Positions 27,483 to 36,420 of a stretch of 64,000 nucleotides of DNA are shown here, one piece after another. Made by a program: the position numbers and the translations under genes. The stretch is from Anaerococcus octavius (lineage in GTDB: Bacteria; Bacillota; Clostridia; Tissierellales; Peptoniphilaceae). How positions within the stretch are numbered: position 1 is the first letter of the stretch; each line of letters opens with the position of its first letter. Where the stretch lies: contig NZ_UFTA01000002.1 in assembly GCF_900445265.1 (NCBI RefSeq), positions 1,674,001 through 1,738,000 on the forward strand. The letters run 5' to 3'. Under the pieces are notes generated by a model. The model saw nothing but the letters and a program-made list of their open reading frames with translations. It ran no database searches and was not told where the DNA came from.

Positions 27483-29060
27483 ATGAAAAAACAATTTAAA
27501 GCCTTAGCATTAGTACTAGCAATATTAGCAACAACAGGATGCGGATCAGACCAAGCAAAAGTATCAAAAGAAACAAAAGCTGGACAAGCTGAAGTTGTTC
27601 AAACAAAAGAAACAAAAGAAACAAAAGAAACAAAAGTAGCAAATGTATCTACACCAAAATCAGGTGCAATAAAAGTTGAAGAAAAAGATAATAGAAATTA
27701 CCTTATACCACAAACACTTGAACTAAAAGAACAAGATAAAAAAGAAGATAACAAAAAAGAAGAAGTGGCTGAAGAAATAGAAGATGAAGCAAATAAAGAA
27801 GTTGTACTAGCAAAAGAAACAGCTATTCAACAAGTTCCACAAGAAGAAGTTGAACAGGCAATCGAACAAGAAGTTCAACAAGCTCCACAAGAAGAAATAG
27901 AACAAGCAATTGAACAAGAAGTCCAACAAGCCCCACAAGAAGAAATAGAGCAAACAATTGAACAAGAAGTTCAAGAAGAGATAGAACAACCGATAGAAGA
28001 AGTTGAAGAACAAATTGAACTAGCAGAAGCAGCAACTTATGAAAATGCTGTAGTATCAGCTCCTGCAGCAAAAAAAGAAGTGGCAGTAGCTTCTCCAAAA
28101 GAAGAAGATGTAGAAGAAAATATAGTAGAAGCTGACAATGTATCAAACGGACTAACAATTACTAGTCCATCAGCAGAAGAAGTAAAAGCTTACTGGTCAA
28201 ACTATGAATCAAAAGCAACAGACACTATAGATTACTACGGACTTAATCTTATCAATCCAGAAAGTAAAGAAGCTTTTGCAAGCATGCCAAATGCTGACTT
28301 AAACAAATTTAATCTTGGAGCAGTTTCAAATACAGCTCAAGAAGATGCTCTTCATATTGTAAATACAGCAAGATTTGCATCAGGCATCAAAAACGAACTA
28401 ACAGTAGGCAAAAAACAAGCACAATTTGCTCAAGCAGCCTCAATGGTAAACAGATTAAATCTACAAGTTGACCACTTCCCAGGACTACCAGCAGGAGCTA
28501 ATTCTGACCTAGTAAAATATGATAATGCTACAATTGGAGCAGCTAATTCAAACTTATCATCAGGTTTTAACCTACTTGATTCAGTATTAGAATACTTAAA
28601 AGATGATCTAGGAGATGAAAATCAAGCAGAAGTTGGACACAGAAGATGGGTACTAAATCCACAAGTAAGCCAAGTTGGATTAGGTCAAGCAGATGAATTT
28701 AATGCAATGTTTGTAAACAATGACAACTACGCTGGAGAAAACGCAAATACAGTTTACGCTTATCCAGGCGAAACAGCAATCAGCGAATTTTACTCAGAAG
28801 GATCAAGCTTATCACTAATGTTTGGTGAAAACTTTGACCTAACAAACGCTCAAGTTGAAGTAAAAGATCTTGAGACAGGAGAAGTAAATAAAGAATCACA
28901 CGTAGATGAAAGCTTTAAAGGAAATGTTAAAGCAATTACATTTGGATATGGCATGAACTACCAAGCTGGTACAAAATTACAAGTAAAAGTAACAGGCGTT
29001 ACAAAAAACGGACAAGATTATCCAGTAGAATACACAATCAACTACATGTCAATAAGATAA
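27483..29060 (+). CDS. CAP/SCP-domain lipoprotein with Glu/Gln-rich repeat stalk
   Basis: 525 aa. Signal peptide with lipobox ATTGC (Cys20), so it is anchored to the outer face of the membrane. Residues about 25-220 are a low-complexity stalk: KETKETKETK, then near-perfect 14-16-residue repeats of the type QQAPQEEIEQAIEQEV at about 118-165. The C-terminal ~300 residues hold a CAP domain with HIVNTARFASG and VGHRRWVLNP near 382-391. CAP proteins of Gram-positives are surface or secreted, with poorly known functions. The gene is preceded by a duplicated promoter element, and a strong AAGGGG ribosome binding site suggests high expression. Confidence 0.85.
   Translation: MKKQFKALALVLAILATTGCGSDQAKVSKETKAGQAEVVQTKETKETKETKVANVSTPKSGAIKVEEKDNRNYLIPQTLELKEQDKKEDNKKEEVAEEIEDEANKEVVLAKETAIQQVPQEEVEQAIEQEVQQAPQEEIEQAIEQEVQQAPQEEIEQTIEQEVQEEIEQPIEEVEEQIELAEAATYENAVVSAPAAKKEVAVASPKEEDVEENIVEADNVSNGLTITSPSAEEVKAYWSNYESKATDTIDYYGLNLINPESKEAFASMPNADLNKFNLGAVSNTAQEDALHIVNTARFASGIKNELTVGKKQAQFAQAASMVNRLNLQVDHFPGLPAGANSDLVKYDNATIGAANSNLSSGFNLLDSVLEYLKDDLGDENQAEVGHRRWVLNPQVSQVGLGQADEFNAMFVNNDNYAGENANTVYAYPGETAISEFYSEGSSLSLMFGENFDLTNAQVEVKDLETGEVNKESHVDESFKGNVKAITFGYGMNYQAGTKLQVKVTGVTKNGQDYPVEYTINYMSIR
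27826..27995 (+). repeat. In-frame coding repeat in the CAP lipoprotein stalk
   Basis: Three to four tandem units of about 51-54 bp encoding (V/A)PQEE(V/I)EQ(A/T)IEQEVQQ. Near-identity at the DNA level makes length change by slippage or recombination likely. Confidence 0.75.
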
Positions 29061-29111
29061 TAATTAATAAATAAATCAAACCCCTTTAATATTGAATATA
29101 TGTTTTTGTTT

Positions 29112-29131
29112 GCCCCATCTTGGGGCTTTTT
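29112..29131 (+). terminator. Terminator after the CAP lipoprotein gene
   Basis: GCCCC/GGGGC stem with a short loop and T5. Confidence 0.8.
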
Positions 29132-29268
29132 GTTTGCTTAAAATCCAGAAAATAGATTAATATATCTAAATAAACTCATTATTAAAAAGTATAAGATAGC
29201 TGATTTATATAAGTAAAAGCTAGTTAGTTAGTATAATAATTATACAAAGCAACCTTTATTCTATACTT

Positions 29269-29442
29269 TTACTTATCTAAGTTTTTTTTAGAAAAATAAA
29301 AAACAATAACCATAACAATCAGTTGTACAAGCACTGATTTTAGATAATCATAATTTATTTGCTTATCTCTAATAAAGAAATAAATTAGAATTAATAAAGT
29401 TACTATTATATAAGCTAAAAAAAACTTTTTTACTTTATCCAT
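29269..29442 (-). CDS. Small two-TM membrane protein (57 aa)
   Basis: ATG at 29440-29442 lies 5 nt behind an AAAGGAG ribosome binding site (minus strand). The 57-residue product starts MDKVKKFF, has one hydrophobic helix at about 8-24 (YIIVTLLILIYFF), a short charged loop, a second helix at about 36-50 (VLVQLIVMVIVFYF) and ends SKKNLDK. The family is not recognised. The charge pattern and ribosome binding site argue for a real gene. The rest of 29132-29573 is AT-rich and empty. Confidence 0.55.
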   Translation of the reverse strand: MDKVKKFFLAYIIVTLLILIYFFIRDKQINYDYLKSVLVQLIVMVIVFYFSKKNLDK

Positions 29443-29573
29443 ACTATCTCCTTTATTTAATTTAATTATATTAAAATTTATGGATGGTTAAAACCCGCAT
29501 TTTTGTGGATATATATTGATTATATGTAATATAAAAAAGATAAAATAGGTTATTTAGGTTTTCAAAGGAGTAT

Positions 29574-29604
29574 AAAAAAGCAGAGGACTTAGCTTAGCCT
29601 CTGC
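29574..29604 (-). terminator. Terminator of the thiW-thiM-thiE operon
   Basis: Minus-strand stem GCAGAGG/CCTCTGC with an 11-nt loop and T6. Confidence 0.85.
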
Positions 29605-29640
29605 ATTAATGAATTAAATTTTAATATACAAAGATAATGT

Positions 29641-30279
29641 TTATTGTAAATCTAATACATCTACAATTTTTTCTTTTAATTTCTTACTATCTTCAAAAGG
29701 ATTTTCACTATCCATAATAGCTCTTACCACTGATACACCAGATGCGCCGGAATTTTTTAGGATATCTATATTATCATAATTAAGGCCACCTATAGCTACT
29801 GTTGGGATTTTTATATTGTCATTTATTTCTTTTAGGGTTTCTACACTTGTCCTAGTTGTCTTGACATGGGTTTTGGTTTCAAAGATAGCTCCTACTCCTA
29901 GATAATCAGCTCCTTTTTTTTCTTCAGCGATTGCCCAGTCTAGATTTTTGGCAGTTGATCCTACTATTTTATCAGTTCCTAATATCCTTCTTGCATCGGC
30001 TACATCCATATCCTCATTACCCAGATGAACGCCATCTAGGTCAGCTGCAAGGGCTATGTCTACCCTATCATCTACTAAAAGAGGCACATTATAAGAGTGG
30101 CATAGTTCTTTTAGTTTTTTTGCTATTTCTATGACTTCACGGGCTGGGGCGGTTTTTTCTCTAAGTTGGACTAGGCTTACTCCACCATTTAAGGACTCTT
30201 CTACTGTCTTAAAAAATTCTTCATCGGTTAATTTATCTCTATTTGTAACTAGGTATAAGCTTAGGTCAAAGTTTTTCAT
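29641..30279 (-). CDS. thiE: Thiamine phosphate synthase
   Basis: Joins HMP diphosphate and thiazole phosphate to thiamine phosphate. About 212 aa from ATG 30277-30279, which has GGAGAG upstream; a longer TTG start at 30297 would bury that site. TIM-barrel motifs are clear: QLREKTA, LLVDDRVDIA, DGVHLGNEDM (GVHLGQxD type), GAIFETKTHVKTT and AIGGL. It overlaps the end of thiM by 14 bp. Confidence 0.95.
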   Translation of the reverse strand: MKNFDLSLYLVTNRDKLTDEEFFKTVEESLNGGVSLVQLREKTAPAREVIEIAKKLKELCHSYNVPLLVDDRVDIALAADLDGVHLGNEDMDVADARRILGTDKIVGSTAKNLDWAIAEEKKGADYLGVGAIFETKTHVKTTRTSVETLKEINDNIKIPTVAIGGLNYDNIDILKNSGASGVSVVRAIMDSENPFEDSKKLKEKIVDVLDLQ

Positions 30280-31057
30280 ATATGATTCTCTCCTCAATTG
30301 TTTTGCTATCTATAAGGGAAATTTGATCTAATAGTGATAGTTTAAAAGAAGCCATTCCCTTATCTTTTATGGCAAGTTCTGCTGCTATATTTAATATACT
30401 TATGGCAAGGACTATGGCACTTAAATTCTCTTCAAAAGAATAGCTTGCTGCTATGATGCCACCTAGGATACACCCTGTTCCAGTGACTTTTGGTAAAAGT
30501 GGGCTGCCATTTTTTAAAAGTAAAGTTTCTTTTTCATCGCAAATTATATCTTCTTTGCCAGTAGCCACAACTATTATGTTATACATTGTAGAAAGTTTTT
30601 GACAAACTTTTATAATTTCTTCTTTATTTATATTTTTAGAATCGACTCCAGTAGTGGATAAATTATTGTGATAGATAGAATATATTTCACTATAATTACC
30701 TTTTAAAACACTGATAGGATAGTTTTTCAGGTAATAATTTACAGTTTCTAGTCTAACTTTACTCGCAGATGCCCCTACTGGATCTAGAATAATAGGTACA
30801 TTATTCTCTTTCGCAGATTTTAAAGCTTCCCTTATACTTATTAATTTATTTTCGTTTATAGTTCCAAGATTTACTAAAAGGGTGTGGGAGTTTTTTGTTA
30901 TTTCATAAACTTCTTTGTAATATTCTGCTAAAAAGGGAGCTTGATTAAGGCTTAAAAGCACATTTGCCATATCATTTGAAGCTAAAGGACTTACAATGGC
31001 ATGGATGGTATGAGTATTTTCTTTCATTTGATCAAAAATATAATCAAGGTTAATCAT
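30266..31057 (-). CDS. thiM: Hydroxyethylthiazole kinase
   Basis: 263 aa, phosphorylates the salvaged thiazole moiety. Family motifs: NDMANVLL near the N-terminus, LDPVGASASKVR, LKGNYSEI, ATGKED and the catalytic KVTGTGCILGG. It overlaps thiW by 8 bp and thiE by 14 bp. With ThiW and ThiE it forms a thiazole salvage operon; HMP kinase ThiD is not in the window. Confidence 0.96.
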   Translation of the reverse strand: MINLDYIFDQMKENTHTIHAIVSPLASNDMANVLLSLNQAPFLAEYYKEVYEITKNSHTLLVNLGTINENKLISIREALKSAKENNVPIILDPVGASASKVRLETVNYYLKNYPISVLKGNYSEIYSIYHNNLSTTGVDSKNINKEEIIKVCQKLSTMYNIIVVATGKEDIICDEKETLLLKNGSPLLPKVTGTGCILGGIIAASYSFEENLSAIVLAISILNIAAELAIKDKGMASFKLSLLDQISLIDSKTIEERIIYEKL

Positions 31058-31556
31058 TTAATGACTCCTTCATTTTAGCGAGGCTTCCATTTTTTTCTAA
31101 AGCTTTTAATAAAATGTAAGCAATAGATGAACCAATTATTGTTGCTATAACAAAGCTTGGTGTAAATGTAAATAAGGCAACTTTGCTATCTCCTGCTACA
31201 AACTTCATAACTGGAAAGGAAATCATAGAACCAATTATCCCTGTGCCTATAACTTCACCTAGACAAGCCGCAATAAAAGTATTGTATTTTTTGTATAAAA
31301 TACCAGATAAAAATGCACCAAAAACAGCTCCAGTTAGGGCAAGTGGAGAAATACCCATTAGACTCATACGAATCAAACCAATCATAGTTGCACAGGCGAG
31401 CGAATAATATGGACCTAATAAAACTGAGCAAACTACATTTATAAAATGCTGCATAGGAGCAAAACCATGAACCCTAAGTATCGGGGAAATAACTACACCG
31501 ATTGCCACAAGCATAGCAAGTAAGACAAATTTACGTAATTTTTTTGAATTTTGCAT
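31050..31556 (-). CDS. thiW: ECF transporter S component ThiW (thiazole uptake)
   Basis: 168 aa, about five TM segments, with the N-terminal basic segment followed by ISPILRVHGFAPMQHFINV, characteristic of ThiW. It would use a shared energising module (EcfAA'T) encoded elsewhere to import hydroxyethylthiazole. It is the first gene after the TPP riboswitch. Confidence 0.92.
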   Translation of the reverse strand: MQNSKKLRKFVLLAMLVAIGVVISPILRVHGFAPMQHFINVVCSVLLGPYYSLACATMIGLIRMSLMGISPLALTGAVFGAFLSGILYKKYNTFIAACLGEVIGTGIIGSMISFPVMKFVAGDSKVALFTFTPSFVIATIIGSSIAYILLKALEKNGSLAKMKESLND

Positions 31557-31587
31557 TAGAAACTCCTTTAAAACGAAGCTAAAAAGT

Positions 31588-31662
31588 GAGAAAAAATCCC
31601 TACGCTAGCATTATCCAGATCAGGTTTGTGGGTATGATCTCAGCTAATTTAGCACCCCAGTA
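31588..31662 (-). ncRNA. TPP riboswitch (THI element)
   Basis: On the minus strand: GGGGTGC, then GCTGAGATCATACCC, then ACCTGATCTGGATAATGC and GCGTAGGGA, which are the conserved pyrimidine- and pyrophosphate-binding parts of the aptamer. It precedes thiW and should turn the operon down when TPP is plentiful. No perfect intrinsic terminator follows, so control of translation initiation is possible. Confidence 0.95.
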
Positions 31663-31710
31663 ACGATATTATTAAATATACTATAACACATTAGCAAAAA
31701 AATAGTAAAT

Positions 31711-31797
31711 AAAAAACCACCACAACTTAGTGATGGTCTTTGATGGGTGAAATCCTTTAAGATTCCATGAGTTAAACAGCGAAAGTATAAACTTTCT
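31711..31797 (-). ncRNA. Candidate small RNA of unknown class
   Basis: A short minus-strand transcription unit: promoter TTTACA/TATAAT, then about 60 nt with possible internal pairing (ATGG..AATC with GATTTC..CCAT), then terminator ACCATCAC/GTGGTGGT with T6 at 31711-31737. It contains no convincing ORF and matches no riboswitch class I can recognise. It lies immediately upstream of the TPP riboswitch but ends before it. Confidence 0.5.
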
Positions 31798-31802
31798 AAC
31801 TT

Positions 31803-31830
31803 ATTATAACATATGCTAAGCTTTTGTAAA
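31803..31830 (-). promoter_or_regulatory. Promoter of the candidate small RNA
   Basis: Minus-strand TTTACA (plus 31825-31830), 16-bp spacer and perfect TATAAT (plus 31803-31808). Confidence 0.65.
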
Positions 31831-31903
31831 GCTTTAATTTCTGCTATTTTAAACGATTTTCGGGTAATATTTTATAAGGAGAAATAAAAAAAGAAGGAAT
31901 AAG

Positions 31904-32995
31904 ATGAAAATATTAGTAGCAATAGACTCAATAAAAAATTATGAGAATTCAATAGAAATTGGAAATATATTTAAAGAAGAGTTGGGGAAAAATGCAGATA
32001 TTATTCCATTTTTAGATGGGGGAGAAGGTACAGTTGAGGCCATGCAAGGACTTTTAGATGGAGAGTATCATTATGTAAATGTCCACAATCCAAAAAATGA
32101 GGTGATTACAGCAAGATATATTATAAAAGAAAAATATGCTGTAATGGAAATGGCACAATCATCAGGACTTCGCTTATTATACCGAGATGACCTTGATGTG
32201 ATGAATTCATCATCACTTGGCTTTGGAGAAATGCTAGTAAATGGACTGGATGCTGGAGCAAATTCATTTTTTATAGGCATTGGAGATACTGCCACAAACG
32301 ACCTAGGTATGGGCATGCTTTATGCTCTAGGTGTAAGGTTTTTTGATAAAGATGGCAATGAACTAAACCCAGTTGCCAAAAATATGGCAGAGGTAGAAGA
32401 TATTGATATTTCAAATCTAGACCATAGGATTTTAAAAAAGTACATAGTAATTGCAACCAGCTCTGATACAACGCTTTTTGGGGATAATTCCTTCTTGGAA
32501 AGCAGGATTTATAGAAAAGGAGCTTCTGATGAAGATATTGCCTTTTTGTATAAGGGTTCTAAAAATTTCAAGGCAAAAATAGAACAAACTCTCGGCATAG
32601 ATCCAGTTGATTTGCCATCTTTAGGATCTGGTGGAGGTGTTGCATGGGCCTTATATACTTTCTTTAAAACAAAAATTACCAAATCAATGGACTTGGTTTT
32701 AGAAAAATTTAACTTTGATCAGATGATAAAAAATTATGATGTTCTTATCCTAGGAGAAAATGTAGATCAATTTGATGCTATGAGTTCTATAAATGTAGCA
32801 AATGTAGCTAAGTCTTATAATGAAAATCTCAATATAATTTTTTTGGAAGATAGAGATGGTAAAAAAATAGGACAAAGAGAATGTTTTGATAAGATTTATA
32901 GCTACCATATATCAGATGATTTTGACCGTGACCAGATGAAAGATGCTATAAGAGCTCTAGCTAAAGATATTGGTCAAAACTACTTCAGCAGATAA
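31904..32995 (+). CDS. glxK: Glycerate kinase (GlxK/GarK family)
   Basis: 363 aa, phosphorylates D-glycerate to a phosphoglycerate that enters glycolysis. Family features are the N-terminal VAIDSIKN (usually APDSFK), the DGGEGT motif near 39-44, IGDTATNDLGMGML (normally GGSATNDGG) and SLGSGGGVAWAL. The usual Ser-Phe-Lys and Gly-Gly-Ser positions are altered (DSIKN, GIGDTATND), so it is a divergent member. It is the first gene of a likely run with a rhomboid protease, a lipoprotein and PepF. Confidence 0.85.
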   Translation: MKILVAIDSIKNYENSIEIGNIFKEELGKNADIIPFLDGGEGTVEAMQGLLDGEYHYVNVHNPKNEVITARYIIKEKYAVMEMAQSSGLRLLYRDDLDVMNSSSLGFGEMLVNGLDAGANSFFIGIGDTATNDLGMGMLYALGVRFFDKDGNELNPVAKNMAEVEDIDISNLDHRILKKYIVIATSSDTTLFGDNSFLESRIYRKGASDEDIAFLYKGSKNFKAKIEQTLGIDPVDLPSLGSGGGVAWALYTFFKTKITKSMDLVLEKFNFDQMIKNYDVLILGENVDQFDAMSSINVANVAKSYNENLNIIFLEDRDGKKIGQRECFDKIYSYHISDDFDRDQMKDAIRALAKDIGQNYFSR

Positions 32996-33022
32996 AAATG
33001 TAAAAGAAAGTATAATAAGCTT

Positions 33023-33697
33023 ATGAATAATTTAAGAAATTTAGGATCAAGCAGAGTAACAAGTATCTTACTTGTTGTAAACATCTTAGTTTTTGCAATT
33101 ATGACCTTGGCTGGAGGCAGCCAAAATATTTCAAATCTTGTTAGATTTGGAGCTGTGGTTAAGGATCGTATTGCATATGGAGAATGGTGGAGACTTTTTA
33201 CTGCTAGCTTTATCCATATAGGATTTATGCATATTTTACTTAATATGTACTTTTTATATCAAATAGGGCCTGTTTTTGAAAAGCTATATGGCAGTCGCAA
33301 TTTCCTAATTATATATCTTTTAGCAGGAATAATGGGAAATCTGCTTACTTTTGCTTTTGGTAGTCCATCTACAGTTAGTGCAGGAGCTTCTACTTCCCTT
33401 TATGGACTTTTTGGCTTGGCCATTGGCATAATGCTGAATTATAAGGGAGATAGTATGCTCTCAAGTTTTGGTGCAAGCTTTTTATCTGTGATTGCAATAA
33501 ACATTGTATATTCATTGATTAACCCAAGTATTGGTTTGCTTGGCCACTTGGGAGGTTTGCTAGCTGGAGTGATCTTAGCTGGTATTTTCCCAGTAATAAA
33601 TCGTAGCCTGCCTACTAGTACTCAAGTAATAAGCGCTTCAGCCTACATTATATTAGCTATTCTTTTTGTAAGAATAGGCTTAAAAACTGTGGTATAG
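33023..33697 (+). CDS. Rhomboid-family intramembrane serine protease
   Basis: 224 aa with six hydrophobic segments. The catalytic dyad is visible: Ser123 in AGASTSLYGL (GxSx motif) and His175 in GHLGGLLAG; the HIGFMHILLNMYFL segment supplies the conserved HxxxxHxxxN-type signature. It cleaves TM substrates within the membrane; the target is unknown. It lies 27 bp after glycerate kinase and 3 bp before a lipoprotein gene. Confidence 0.93.
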   Translation: MNNLRNLGSSRVTSILLVVNILVFAIMTLAGGSQNISNLVRFGAVVKDRIAYGEWWRLFTASFIHIGFMHILLNMYFLYQIGPVFEKLYGSRNFLIIYLLAGIMGNLLTFAFGSPSTVSAGASTSLYGLFGLAIGIMLNYKGDSMLSSFGASFLSVIAINIVYSLINPSIGLLGHLGGLLAGVILAGIFPVINRSLPTSTQVISASAYIILAILFVRIGLKTVV

Positions 33698-33700
33698 CTT

Positions 33701-34573
33701 ATGAAAAAAAAGTTTTTTTTAATACTAAGTTTGGGTCTGTTATTAACATCCTGTGATTTTCAAGCTAGGGATGAATTTGAAAAGCAATTAGCAGCAGATG
33801 AAAAAAAAGTTGATAAAGACTTCAAAATGCCAGATATAAGCTACGAAAAAGCAGGAGAAGAGTCAAGCACAAATAATGATAATAAAACAGATGAAAAATT
33901 AGATTTAACTAATTTGTATGGATCTGGTAAAGCTGGAACAAATTTAAATCCAGCTGATGCCGTAGGAAATATAATTGATACAAGTATTGGTGAAAGCCAA
34001 ATAGGTATCTCACTCCGCCCATCTAGTCAAGTAGCTGGTGCATATTCTACAATTTTGTCATATAAAAGAAATAATGAACTAACAGAAAGGGAATTTGGAC
34101 CGATTGCAGGTATAAATGGCTTAAATACTGTAGTGACTTTTGATAAAGTCAGTTCTGATTCTGGTCCTATGCTTTTGGTTAGCCAAGTTACAATAAATAA
34201 CGGAGAAACTTATAGTGCTTATTATATTTTTAATAAATTTATGAGCCTTATGGATTATCTGGTATTTAGAACATCTACAAATGACACAACACCAACTGTA
34301 GAAAGACTTGATGATATTGTAGAATATACTGACCAAGCTATACCAGGTGATCTAAATAAAGCTATCAAAAATAGAATGGAAGCTGAGGATAGATACCTAC
34401 CATCTTTACTAGATGTATATGGCATAAATTATAAATCGGTAAAAAGTCTTTATGAAAATAAAGAAATGGATATAGGCTATTTGCCAGATATAACAGGTAA
34501 AGATAGGATATTGCTAACTAAAACCACAACTAGCACTGATAATATGGGCATGAATATAGATATGGAAAAGTAA
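33701..34573 (+). CDS. Uncharacterised lipoprotein
   Basis: 290 aa. Signal peptide with lipobox LTSC (Cys18). A short acidic linker follows, then a domain of about 210 residues including an internal SLRPSSQVAGAYSTILSY segment; the family is not recognised. It begins 3 bp after the rhomboid stop and ends 9 bp before pepF, so it belongs to that operon. Function unknown. Confidence 0.75.
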   Translation: MKKKFFLILSLGLLLTSCDFQARDEFEKQLAADEKKVDKDFKMPDISYEKAGEESSTNNDNKTDEKLDLTNLYGSGKAGTNLNPADAVGNIIDTSIGESQIGISLRPSSQVAGAYSTILSYKRNNELTEREFGPIAGINGLNTVVTFDKVSSDSGPMLLVSQVTINNGETYSAYYIFNKFMSLMDYLVFRTSTNDTTPTVERLDDIVEYTDQAIPGDLNKAIKNRMEAEDRYLPSLLDVYGINYKSVKSLYENKEMDIGYLPDITGKDRILLTKTTTSTDNMGMNIDMEK

Positions 34574-34582
34574 GGAGCAATA

Positions 34583-36364
34583 ATGAAAAGAAGTGAAATA
34601 GATGAAAACTTAAAGTGGGATACCTCTTTAATATATAAAGAAGATGATGAGTACTATAAAGAAATAGAAGAAATAAAAAAACTTGCTGACGATCTTACAA
34701 AATATAAGGGCAAAATAACAGAAAATACTGATAATCTTTTAAATTTCCTAAAAGATTATGAAAAACTTATGAGAAAATTTTCTAAGGCTGCAGTATATGG
34801 ACACTTAAAATCAGATGAAGATACATCTGATAGCACCTACCAACAAATGAATCAAACCTCAACCATAGCTGGAGCAGAAGTTTCTGAAAAATTATCTTTC
34901 ATTACACCAGAAATATTATCTGCTGACTATGAGGATATCAAAAAAATGCTAGCTGAAAAAGAAGAATTAAAGATTTATGAGCATTATTTTGAGGATCTAT
35001 TTAGAAGCAAGACCCATGTTTTAAGTGAAGATCAAGAAAAAATATTAGCAAGTTATTCAAAATTAGCACAAAATTCAGTTTCTACTTATATGATTTTCTC
35101 AAATGCTGATATTAATTTCCCCTCTGTAGAAAAAGATGGCAAAGAAGTAGAACTCACAGATGCTAATTTTACAAGTCTAGAAGAAGATAAAGACCGTGAT
35201 TTTAGAAAAAGAGTTTATGAAACTTATTATGGAATTTATAAACAATTTGAAAATACAGCGGCATCTTTGCTTGATGGAGAATTCACCAGCCATAATATAG
35301 AAGCGAAACTTAGAAAATATGACTCAGCTAGGCAAATGAGCCTTGCTTCCAATAATTTAGATGAAGAAATATATGACAATCTCCTAGAAGTAGTCCATGA
35401 TAATATGGATATACACAGGGATTACACCACCCTTAGAAAAGAATTTTTAGGTGTAGATGATCTAGGTTTCCATGATATTTATGTTCCACTTGTAAAAGAT
35501 TATGAAAGAAAAATCGGATTTGAAGAAGCTCGTGATATAGTTTTAGAAGCAATTAAGCCTCTTGGTGAAGAATATGTAGAGGTAGCTCGTAAAGGATTTG
35601 AGCAAAGATGGTTTGATGTAATGCCAAATGAAGGTAAGAGATCAGGTGCTTATTCATCAGGATCATATGATACTCAACCATATATTTTATTAAATCACAC
35701 AAATAATATTGATGATGTATTTACAATCGCCCATGAGCTTGGTCACTCTATGCATTCCTACTATACAAGAAAAACTCAACCATTTATTTACGGTGCATAT
35801 TCAATATTCCTTGCAGAAATTGCATCAACAACCAATGAGCTACTACTTTTAGATTACATGCTAAAAAATAGTGAGAGTGATGCAGAAACTGCATATTTAT
35901 TAAACTATTTTGTAAATCAATTTAAATCAACTGTATTTAGACAAACAATGTTTGCAGAATTTGAACACGAAGTAAATAAATTAGTTGCAGAAGGAGAGCC
36001 TATCCCTGCAGCTAGGCTTGATCAAATTTATGGAGATTTAAACCGTGATTACTTTGGAGAGGATATAGAAGTTGACGAATATATTTCTGTAGAATGGTCA
36101 AGGATCCCACACTTTTATATGTTCTACTATGTATTCCAATATGCAACAGGATTTATGTCAGCTGTAGCACTTAGCCAAAAAATCTTAAATGGTAGTGATG
36201 AAGATAGAAAAGCTTATATAAATTATCTAAAAGCAGGAGAAAGTGAATATCCAATCGATGTTCTTAAAAAAGCTGGTGTTGATATGACAAATAAAGATGC
36301 TATGCAAAAGGCAATGGATGTAGCACGCGAAGCTCTAGAGGATTTAAGAAAAACTATAATGTAG
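34583..36364 (+). CDS. pepF: Oligoendopeptidase F (M3B zinc metallopeptidase)
   Basis: 593 aa, usual for PepF. It hydrolyses oligopeptides in the cytoplasm. The zinc site is HELGH starting at residue 384, with the third ligand Glu in IFLAEIASTTNE about 25 residues on. The N-terminal helical domain is complete. AAGGAG precedes the ATG. It is last in its run and is followed by a bidirectional terminator. Confidence 0.95.
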   Translation: MKRSEIDENLKWDTSLIYKEDDEYYKEIEEIKKLADDLTKYKGKITENTDNLLNFLKDYEKLMRKFSKAAVYGHLKSDEDTSDSTYQQMNQTSTIAGAEVSEKLSFITPEILSADYEDIKKMLAEKEELKIYEHYFEDLFRSKTHVLSEDQEKILASYSKLAQNSVSTYMIFSNADINFPSVEKDGKEVELTDANFTSLEEDKDRDFRKRVYETYYGIYKQFENTAASLLDGEFTSHNIEAKLRKYDSARQMSLASNNLDEEIYDNLLEVVHDNMDIHRDYTTLRKEFLGVDDLGFHDIYVPLVKDYERKIGFEEARDIVLEAIKPLGEEYVEVARKGFEQRWFDVMPNEGKRSGAYSSGSYDTQPYILLNHTNNIDDVFTIAHELGHSMHSYYTRKTQPFIYGAYSIFLAEIASTTNELLLLDYMLKNSESDAETAYLLNYFVNQFKSTVFRQTMFAEFEHEVNKLVAEGEPIPAARLDQIYGDLNRDYFGEDIEVDEYISVEWSRIPHFYMFYYVFQYATGFMSAVALSQKILNGSDEDRKAYINYLKAGESEYPIDVLKKAGVDMTNKDAMQKAMDVAREALEDLRKTIM

Positions 36365-36370
36365 CAAAAT

Positions 36371-36403
36371 AAAAAAGAGTAGATTAATTTCTACTCTTTT
36401 TTT
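36371..36403. terminator. Bidirectional terminator between pepF and the NSS transporter
   Basis: Perfect 12-bp stem AAAAAGAGTAGA/TCTACTCTTTTT with T runs on both strands. Confidence 0.9.
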
Positions 36404-36420
36404 ATTTGAAATTTATTTTT

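Noticed and set aside
27826..27995. Possible CRISPR-like repeat
   Set aside because: Repeats are in frame, adjacent and encode protein; there are no unique spacers.
27807..28158. Long leucine/phenylalanine-rich frames on the minus strand
   Set aside because: Mirror images of the Glu/Gln repeat in the CAP lipoprotein; low complexity and no start signals.
30280..30297. TTG start for thiE at 30297
   Set aside because: The GGAGAG site lies inside this extension and fits ATG 30279 better.
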